Assembly (NCBI GenBank): GCA_002371695.1
Contig: DFGG01000100.1
Coordinates: 1 to 13,059, forward strand
DNA length: 13,059 bases
From: a bacterium UBA3756
Lineage (GTDB): Bacteria > Bacteroidota > Bacteroidia > Bacteroidales > Bacteroidaceae
Direction of reading: 5' to 3'
Shown piece after piece: positions 7,501 through 13,059 of this stretch; position 1 is the stretch's first letter; each line of letters begins with the position of its first letter. The notes beneath the pieces are model-generated. The model ran no database searches. It was given only the letters and a program-made list of their open reading frames with translations, and had not been told where the DNA came from. Made by a program: the position numbers and the translations under genes.

Positions 7501-7872
7501 AGTATTCATGATGGCCTCGACACTTGTTCCTAAAACTTCAACTCCATATTCCTTCAGCGTACCGTTCAGGTAGAGTTCCGTACCGCAGTTAAGCGCCGTC
7601 TGTCCACCAAAGGCGAGCAGGATGCCATCGGGGCGCTCCTTCTTGATAATCTCTGTCACGAAATGGGGGTTCACCGGCTGGAAGTACACCTTGTCGGCAA
7701 TGCCCTCAGAGGTCTGGATGGTAGCGATGTTTGGGTTCACGAGCACACTCTTGATACCTTCTTCGCGGAGGGCTTTCAAGGCCTGCGATCCAGAGTAGTC
7801 AAACTCACCGGCTTGTCCGATTTTCAAGGCACCCGATCCGAGTACCAACACCTTCTTCAGTTCTTTCTTCAT
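4561..7872 (-). CDS. carB: Carbamoyl-phosphate synthase large subunit
   Basis: 1103 aa (E. coli CarB is about 1073). It makes carbamoyl phosphate from bicarbonate, ATP and ammonia, the ammonia normally supplied by CarA, for pyrimidine and arginine synthesis in the cytoplasm. Two homologous ATP-grasp halves are visible: the first with [19 protein letters not shown] at the N-terminus and [20 protein letters not shown], the second with GSSVEFDWC and [15 protein letters not shown]. An MGS-like regulatory domain closes it (about residue 950 on, with [12 protein letters not shown] and [10 protein letters not shown]). The start is the ATG at 7872: the frame continues to a TTG at 7950, but that TTG is the -33 box of the promoter, and the extension has no homology I recognise. 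Motifs throughout resemble animal CPS1/CAD more than E. coli CarB. No carA lies next to it in this window, so the glutaminase subunit must be encoded elsewhere. Confidence 0.97.
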   Translation of the reverse strand: [1103 protein letters not shown]

Positions 7873-7919
7873 TGTCTTTTGTTGGGTTGATTTTTCTATC
7901 CTTGTTTCCTTTTCGCCTG

Positions 7920-7950
7920 CAAAGTTACTAAGATTTTCGGAAACTGCCAA
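7920..7950 (-). promoter_or_regulatory. Bacteroidota promoter for carB-yigZ
   Basis: On the minus strand the -7 box TAACTTTG (7927-7920) matches TAnnTTTG exactly, and TTG within TTTTGGCAG (7950-7948) lies 20 nt upstream. Transcription would start near 7913, leaving a leader of about 40 nt to the ATG at 7872. This geometry fixes the carB start. Both boxes share flanks (TTTGGCAG and CTTTGCAG) with the tRNA-Ser promoter. Confidence 0.85.
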
Positions 7951-7983
7951 AACTCTTTGCCCCGATTTGGTCGTTTTCCATGA

Positions 7984-8010
7984 AGGAATCAGTAATTAGC
8001 TCTGATTCCT
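7984..8010. terminator. Hairpin between azlD and carB, terminator-like
   Basis: A perfect 9-bp inverted repeat pairs AGGAATCAG (7984-7992) with CTGATTCCT (8002-8010) around a 9-nt loop. It lies 37 nt after the azlD stop and upstream of the carB promoter, where the azl transcript should end. No U-run follows on the minus strand, so efficient intrinsic termination is doubtful. Confidence 0.5.
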
Positions 8011-8046
8011 GTATCTTCGTTGCATATTCATGCTACAAAGTGTTAT

Positions 8047-8346
8047 TTAGATCAAAAGATAGACGATGATGCAGCAAATGATGGCAACAGGGAATAATCC
8101 CAAGCGGAACCAGGCTGCGATGATGCCTGTCAGGAGGGCAAGTATGCCAGGGAGAGGCGTAGGCGTTGCTAATACCATATCTGGGAATGTCATGACGGCC
8201 AGCGTCACGTAAGGCACATAATACAGAAAACTTCGGACGAAGCGGTTCCGTATTTGCCCCTTGATAAAAAACATGGGAGTCACCCGAATCAGATTGGTAA
8301 CGATGATGGCCAACAGGATATAAATGATGATGCTATGTTGTTCCAT
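8047..8346 (-). CDS. azlD: AzlD small subunit, branched-chain amino-acid exporter
   Basis: 99 aa, the usual size for AzlD. It has three to four hydrophobic segments: IIIYILLAIIVTNLI at the N-terminus, then FFIKGQIRNRFVRSFLYYVPYVTLAVMT split around a basic loop, and two C-terminal helices ending VAIICCIIVYLLI. The motif FLYYVPYVTLAVMTFPDM is typical. The start is the ATG at 8346 (MEQHS). The frame extends to 8397, but that part lies inside azlC and lacks homology. It overlaps azlC by 14 nt, so translation is probably coupled. AzlC and AzlD form an inner-membrane exporter of branched-chain amino acids; the substrate here is inferred from the family. Confidence 0.88.
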   Translation of the reverse strand: MEQHSIIIYILLAIIVTNLIRVTPMFFIKGQIRNRFVRSFLYYVPYVTLAVMTFPDMVLATPTPLPGILALLTGIIAAWFRLGLFPVAIICCIIVYLLI

Positions 8347-9085
8347 CTTCCTCTGTCTTGATTGGTTTAAGCCATGCGGCAACTGCAGAAATGACAATCG
8401 TCAGCATCACTGTGCGCATGCCACTGCTCCATTCTTCCACAATAGGCATCACTGCACATAGACCACTCAGTACGAAACTGGCTATCAGTGCATAGAGCAC
8501 ATTACGGTCACGATGGGCTGGAGGGATGATGATGGCCAGGAACATGCCATAGAGCGACATACTTAGGGCTGTCACTATCGTCTGCGGTAAGAGACTGCCA
8601 GCCATAATGCCTATAGCACACCCTGATGCCCAGAATAACGTGGATATCAATGCAGCAGAATATGTATAGGCTGGAGGTGTATAACCAGGATGAGCTACAG
8701 AGATGGCGAACACCTCGTCTGTCACACAACATGCCATCAGCAGACGATGCACCCATGATGTGCCGGGAGCAATCTTCTGCGACAAGGCTGCACTCATCAG
8801 CATATAGCGCAGATTAGCTACTAGACACATGGCTATCACCTCTACATATGCAGCTTGGATGGCTACCAGGGTATATGTACCATATTCACCTGCCGAAGCT
8901 CGGATGAAGGTGCTACTGAGAAAGCCCTGCAGTGGGGTCAGTCCTGCTTTCGCAGCTATGATTCCGAGAGAGAAAGCAACGGCAAAATAGCCCATTGCTA
9001 TAGGTATTCCGTAGCGCAGTCCATGGATGATATGTTGTCGATTACCTGCCATTGTGTTGGTATCCTTTGTCCTAATGATTTTCAT
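8333..9085 (-). CDS. azlC: AzlC permease, branched-chain amino-acid exporter
   Basis: 250 aa, typical for AzlC. Several membrane segments follow the N-terminus. Family features are GIPIAMGYFAVAFSLGI (first helix), FIRASAGEYG, a VANLRYMLMSAALS segment, and CCVTDEVFAIS. It is the large subunit of the AzlCD inner-membrane exporter. The start at 9085 overlaps the helicase stop by 14 nt; an in-frame Met at 9052 (MAGNRQ) is a credible alternative that would remove the overlap. The gene has no promoter of its own that I can see, so it is probably expressed from the upstream run of genes. Confidence 0.92.
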   Translation of the reverse strand: MKIIRTKDTNTMAGNRQHIIHGLRYGIPIAMGYFAVAFSLGIIAAKAGLTPLQGFLSSTFIRASAGEYGTYTLVAIQAAYVEVIAMCLVANLRYMLMSAALSQKIAPGTSWVHRLLMACCVTDEVFAISVAHPGYTPPAYTYSAALISTLFWASGCAIGIMAGSLLPQTIVTALSMSLYGMFLAIIIPPAHRDRNVLYALIASFVLSGLCAVMPIVEEWSSGMRTVMLTIVISAVAAWLKPIKTEEDGTT

Positions 9086-10808
9086 TCTTCTTGAGTTTCT
9101 TCAGTCGTCGGAGGGCGTCATTGGCATCAGGGTATATTTCAATCGCTTTTTGGTAGTTGCGGATGGCAGCGTCAATCATGTGTTCGTGTTCGCAGTCACG
9201 ACCAAGGATGGTGTATTCTGCTGCGAGACGCTTTAAGAGCTCGTTTTTCTGATTGAGTTGCTCCTTAAGGTCATCGATCTGCCTTCGCTGGCGATTGATA
9301 ATCCCGAGTTTACGTCGGATAAATCTTCGGATATGTGGCTTTTCAATGTCGTAACGGGAATGGATGGCGCGGAAGAAGAAGTCGAGGAATCGTCCGAAGT
9401 CTCCTTTGTCAAAGGCTACCACTGCATCGTGGTATTCACGGTCGGCCTTCCCTTCCTGCATGGCTTGTGAGATGAGTGTCTGGTCATTGTATCTGCTGGC
9501 AAACTGCACTACTTCGGCTCTGACGAAAATATCACTCTGGCGTAGTGGCTCACAGAGAGTAATGCCTTCGAGCGAAGTGCAGCGTGACAGTGCCACATAG
9601 GTCTGTCCTCCGGCAAATGCACCTCCTCCGCCAAAATCGATTGACACTCGCTGAAAGGTGAGTCCTTGGCTTTTGTGAACGGTAATAGCCCATGCCAGTC
9701 GGATAGGGAACTGAGTGTAAGTACCCAGTTGCTCCTCCTCGATTTTCTGCTCTTTCTCGTTGAAGGTATAACGCATGTTCTCCCACACCTCTCGCTCCAC
9801 ATCGTATTCGTGTCCTTCGTCGGTGATGATGCCTATTACGCCTTCCTCCTCTGCGATATATTCGATGGTGCCAAGTGTTCCGTTGACCCATCGCTTATCC
9901 TTATCGTTCTTGATGAAGATGATTTGTGCCCCTGGCTTCAGCTGTAGTTCCATTGGGGTGGGAAGCGACGATTCGGGAAATTCTCCCTGAATAACACCGA
10001 AGAAGGTGGAGGGTGCTCCATCAAGGGATGCCAATCCCTGCTCGTTGATGTAGTCAACGGTGTCACGACGTGCTGCGAGGGTAATGGTCAGGTTCGAGAC
10101 CTCATTTTTATCTCTTCTCTTTTCATGATTCACTCTCTGATTGAGCGCTTTGAGGTCGGACTCTGTTGCTTTATTCTGTCGGATGCGGTCAAGGATAGCG
10201 ATAAAGTGCGGATTATTCTGTCGGTAGACCTTGCGGAGTTCGATGGATACGATTGGCATTTGTTGCCACACCTTGGCACTGAAGAAGTAGGCCGAGGGGT
10301 AAAAGGGCTGTAACAGCTGTCGGTCATCTTCTTTTAGGACTGGCTCCAATTGATAGATGTCACCCACGAGCAACAACTGCTTGCCTCCAAAGGGCTCTGG
10401 GTTTCGCGTGTAGATGCGGAGCACTTTGTCGATAAAGTCGATTATATCGGCCCTCACCATAGATATCTCATCGATGATGATGAGCTCCACTTCACGTAGT
10501 AGCTTGCGTTGCTCACTGGTGTATTTCAGTGTCTCCTTGATGTGTCGGCGATCATATCGTGAGTCATTGGGCAACAGTGGGTGGAAGGGGAGCCGGAAGA
10601 AACTATGGAGCGTGGAGCCTCCAGCATTGATGGCTGCTATGCCTGTAGGTGCAAGGATGACGTGCTTCTTCTTGGTGTTCTTCGATACATAGCGCAGAAA
10701 TGTAGACTTACCCGTGCCCGCTTTTCCTGTAAGAAATAGCGAGCGACGGGTATAGTTGACAATCTGCAGGGCATCCTGCCACTCTTTGTTGTCGAGATCA
10801 ATCTCCAT
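9072..10808 (-). CDS. Pif1-like SF1 helicase with a C-terminal TPR
   Basis: 578 aa. The start is the ATG at 10808, one base after the stop of the penicillin-binding protein; the same frame stays open to 11186 but only as an antisense-style shadow of the upstream gene. Motifs in order: Walker A GKAGTGKST (residues 28-36), PTGIAA, Walker B IIIDEIS, motif III LLVGDIYQLEPV, then WVNGTLGTI, and the UvrD_C_2/Pif1 C-terminal block AITVHKSQGLTFQRV and YVALSRCTSLEGI. These mark an ATP-dependent superfamily 1B DNA helicase of the Pif1/RecD2 type, acting 5' to 3' by family. After that come a basic coiled coil (about residues 490-530) and one TPR-like hairpin with AIRNYQKAIEIYPDANDAL near the end, which may recruit a partner. 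Target unknown. Its place between cell-wall and transport genes gives no clue to function. Confidence 0.92.
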   Translation of the reverse strand: MEIDLDNKEWQDALQIVNYTRRSLFLTGKAGTGKSTFLRYVSKNTKKKHVILAPTGIAAINAGGSTLHSFFRLPFHPLLPNDSRYDRRHIKETLKYTSEQRKLLREVELIIIDEISMVRADIIDFIDKVLRIYTRNPEPFGGKQLLLVGDIYQLEPVLKEDDRQLLQPFYPSAYFFSAKVWQQMPIVSIELRKVYRQNNPHFIAILDRIRQNKATESDLKALNQRVNHEKRRDKNEVSNLTITLAARRDTVDYINEQGLASLDGAPSTFFGVIQGEFPESSLPTPMELQLKPGAQIIFIKNDKDKRWVNGTLGTIEYIAEEEGVIGIITDEGHEYDVEREVWENMRYTFNEKEQKIEEEQLGTYTQFPIRLAWAITVHKSQGLTFQRVSIDFGGGGAFAGGQTYVALSRCTSLEGITLCEPLRQSDIFVRAEVVQFASRYNDQTLISQAMQEGKADREYHDAVVAFDKGDFGRFLDFFFRAIHSRYDIEKPHIRRFIRRKLGIINRQRRQIDDLKEQLNQKNELLKRLAAEYTILGRDCEHEHMIDAAIRNYQKAIEIYPDANDALRRLKKLKKNENH

Positions 10809-10809
10809 G

Positions 10810-13059
10810 TTACTCCTCTTTGGTGGCCTCGGCAGCAGGTGCTTCAGTTGGCTCGGGGTGTATCTCTTCTGGTTCTGTGGGTTCAGCTGGCTTCTGCATG
10901 GGTTTTCCGTACTCATCGTATTCGATGTATTCATCGATGCCTTCGCGATCAAGCGAGTCTGTGCCGATAGAGTCGGAGTCTGCAACATGATAAGCGTACT
11001 GACAGTTGAGATACATATCCTGGGTGATTGTCTCATCCTTGGGTTTCGAAGCGAACTTGCCATGATACTTCTTGAAGTTGGGGTCGCCAAGTACCGACTG
11101 GAAGAAATATCCACAGATGGGTAGTGCCGTACGTGAACCTTGGCCGAGTGCTCCTGTTCGGAAGTGGATGCTTCTATATTCTCCACCTACCCAGGCACCG
11201 GCCACGAGTTTCGGTGATACGCCAACAAACCATGCGTCGGAGTGATTATTCGAAGTACCTGTCTTGCCGCCAAATTCGGTATCGCGGTCAAACTGTCCTA
11301 TGTATCCCCAGAGGCTCATTGATGTTCCTCCACGTTCTCGGAGACCTCCGAGGAGCATCTGCTGCATGAGGTATGCCGAACGGTAGGGAATGGCCTGTCG
11401 CTGCTCCGTAGGACCAGTGTAGATTTCCTTACCATCACGGTCGAGGATGCGGAGTACGAGTACAGGCTCATGCATCTTACCATCGTTGGCTATGGTGCAA
11501 TAGCTGTTGACGAGTTCCAACAGGTTGACATCGCTCGAACCGAGGGCCAGCGAGGGTGTGGGGTCGAGCTTCGACTTGATACCCATGTTCTTGGCTGTAT
11601 TGGCGATATTCTGGATACCGACCTCCTGGCCTACCTTCACGGCGATGGAGTTGATACTCTGTGCGAAGGCCACCTTCAGGGGCATGGAGTCGCCAGTGAA
11701 GTAGCCGTTGGCATTGGTGGGTGCCCAAGTGGTTTCCTCTTTCTTGGCAGGATCCCAGGCTTTCATGGCGAAATAGGAGTCTACACGACGGTCACAAGGA
11801 GTCAGGCCTTGGTTCATGGCCTCGGTATAGACGAAGAGCTTGAACGTAGAACCTGGCTGGCGTTGAGCTGTCACCTTGTCGTACTTCCATGAATTGAAAT
11901 CTACGTCGCCGACCCAGGCTTTTACCTGACCAGTCTCTGCCTCCATGGCAACAAATCCGCAGTGCATGAAGCGCACCATGTAGCGGATGGAGTCCATCGT
12001 AGACATCTGGCGTTCTATCTTGCCCTGGCCATAGTCGAAAAGTTTCACCGTGTGAGGCAGGTTCATGTAGTAGTCGATGGAGTCTTGATTGCCTTCAAAT
12101 TTCTTTTTGAGTTGTTTGTAGTAAGGCTGACGCTTGGCGATGTCTTCTATAAAGTTCTTGATTTCCTGATGGTGTTCGTCTTGCCAAGGGTTTTCTGTCC
12201 CCCAGTGATTATCAAAGTTGCGCTGCACCTGCATCATCTGCTTGCGGGCAGCCTCCTCAGCATAGCGCTGCATGCGGGTGTCGACAGTTGTGTATATTTT
12301 CATGCCGTCAGTGTAGAGGTCGTAGCCATTGTCCTTGCACCAGTCGCGCAGGTAATTGGCCACTGCCTCCCGGAAGTAGGTGGCCTGGCCGTCGTATGCA
12401 TTCTCCACACTATAGTCGAGATCAATCTCGAGTCCCTTCAGTGAGTCACACTCCTCGGCTGTCAGGTCGCCGTGCTTCTGCATCAAGTCGAGTACAATAT
12501 TGCGGCGTTTCAGTGCATTGTCGGGATTGATGAGGGGGTTGTAGTAAGTAGTGGCCTTGAGCATTCCTACGAGGATGGCTGCATTCTCAGGCTTCAGTTC
12601 CTTGGGGGAACAGCCGAAGTAGGTCTTGCATGCTGTCTTGATACCAAATGCATTGGAGCCGAAGTCTACGGTATTGGCATATTGTGTGAGAATTTCCTCT
12701 TTCGTGAAGAAATATTCGAGTTTGTAGGCCGTGATCCATTCCTTGCTCTTCATGATGAGCATCTTCAAGCCTGGGATATTGCCCAACAGGCCTGTGGAGT
12801 ATTCTGAGCGTGTACGGAACAGGTTCTTGGCTAACTGCTGGGTGATGGTAGAGGCGCCACGGGCATCACGATGCAGCAGATACTCCTTGGCTACGGCGAA
12901 GAAGGCCGTGTAGTCGATGCCGTGATGCGAGTAGAAACGCTCGTCTTCGGTATCGATGAGTGCTCGCCAGAATACTGGGTTAACATCCTCGTAGTCTACT
13001 GGTGTACGGTTCTCTGAGAAGAACTTTCCTATCTGCACCTCGTCGGCACTATAGATGAT
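10810..13059 (-). CDS. Class A penicillin-binding protein (PBP1A type), 5' partial
   Basis: 749 residues are visible. The frame is open to the right edge (IIYSADE before VQIGK), so the short cytoplasmic tail and membrane anchor are outside the window; the GTG at 13038 is not a true start. The glycosyltransferase 51 domain shows TEDERFYSHHG (catalytic Glu at visible residue 38), GASTITQQLAKNLF (68-81), KSKEW and EILTQYANTVDFGSNAFGI. The transpeptidase domain shows S404-T-F-K407, S468-I-N470 and K599-T-G-T. All catalytic residues are present, so it should both polymerise glycan strands and cross-link peptides in the periplasm. The end is a low-complexity acidic, Pro/Glu/Ala-rich tail after about residue 705. 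It heads the tight minus-strand gene run that includes the helicase and azlCD. Confidence 0.96.
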   Translation of the reverse strand: MIYSADEVQIGKFFSENRTPVDYEDVNPVFWRALIDTEDERFYSHHGIDYTAFFAVAKEYLLHRDARGASTITQQLAKNLFRTRSEYSTGLLGNIPGLKMLIMKSKEWITAYKLEYFFTKEEILTQYANTVDFGSNAFGIKTACKTYFGCSPKELKPENAAILVGMLKATTYYNPLINPDNALKRRNIVLDLMQKHGDLTAEECDSLKGLEIDLDYSVENAYDGQATYFREAVANYLRDWCKDNGYDLYTDGMKIYTTVDTRMQRYAEEAARKQMMQVQRNFDNHWGTENPWQDEHHQEIKNFIEDIAKRQPYYKQLKKKFEGNQDSIDYYMNLPHTVKLFDYGQGKIERQMSTMDSIRYMVRFMHCGFVAMEAETGQVKAWVGDVDFNSWKYDKVTAQRQPGSTFKLFVYTEAMNQGLTPCDRRVDSYFAMKAWDPAKKEETTWAPTNANGYFTGDSMPLKVAFAQSINSIAVKVGQEVGIQNIANTAKNMGIKSKLDPTPSLALGSSDVNLLELVNSYCTIANDGKMHEPVLVLRILDRDGKEIYTGPTEQRQAIPYRSAYLMQQMLLGGLRERGGTSMSLWGYIGQFDRDTEFGGKTGTSNNHSDAWFVGVSPKLVAGAWVGGEYRSIHFRTGALGQGSRTALPICGYFFQSVLGDPNFKKYHGKFASKPKDETITQDMYLNCQYAYHVADSDSIGTDSLDREGIDEYIEYDEYGKPMQKPAEPTEPEEIHPEPTEAPAAEATKEE

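Noticed and set aside
7873..7950. A 26-residue N-terminal extension of carB starting at a TTG
   Set aside because: The TTG is the -33 box and the -7 box lies within the extension, so it is upstream of the likely transcription start.
10809..11186. A 126-residue N-terminal extension of the helicase frame
   Set aside because: It overlaps the coding sequence of the penicillin-binding protein on the same strand in another frame, is Ser/Arg/Thr-rich without motifs, and the ATG at 10808 gives a normal Pif1-type N-terminus.

Overview
This window looks like a chromosomal segment of a Bacteroidota bacterium, most likely a Prevotella-like member of the Bacteroidales. The reasons are a surface-type lipoprotein with a PCMD (putative carbohydrate metabolism) domain, two textbook Bacteroidota promoters (-33 TTG and -7 TAnnTTTG, 20 nt apart), TM-anchored GH25 lysozyme, and the overall gene styles. 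The species call is inference; the phylum call is well supported. No transposase, integrase, CRISPR array or phage gene is visible.

Layout. (1) Positions 1-3272, plus strand: a cell-envelope block made of a 5'-truncated GH25 muramidase, a PCMD lipoprotein, an outer-membrane beta-barrel protein whose ATG overlaps the preceding stop, and a small secreted Cys/Lys-rich protein. The block is closed by a perfect 15-bp hairpin terminator. (2) Positions 3216-3963 carry no protein gene. They hold that terminator, a short repeat/hairpin patch, a degenerate array with a 22-bp period, a candidate structured ncRNA on the minus strand, a tRNA-Ser(CGA) on the minus strand with its own promoter and terminator, and the tRNA leader. 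(3) Positions 3964-7950, minus strand: a promoter drives carB (pyrimidine/arginine precursor synthesis), followed 9 nt later by yigZ. No carA is next to it. (4) Positions 8047-13059, minus strand: a tightly packed run of a 5'-truncated class A penicillin-binding protein, a Pif1-like helicase with a TPR tail, azlC and azlD. The gaps between them are 1 nt, then two 14-nt overlaps.

The plus and minus blocks converge on the tRNA/ncRNA region. The envelope theme appears at both ends: peptidoglycan hydrolase, surface lipoprotein and OMP on the left, peptidoglycan synthase on the right. The middle is primary metabolism and amino-acid export.

The most unusual items are the Cys/Lys-rich exported protein (14 Cys and 26 Lys in about 78 mature residues), the 22-bp-period palindrome array beside a long-hairpin ncRNA candidate (possibly a 6S/Bacteroidales-1 type RNA), and a CarB whose motifs read like the animal CPS1/CAD enzymes rather than the E. 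coli one. I do not see a clear new multi-gene defence or mobile system here.
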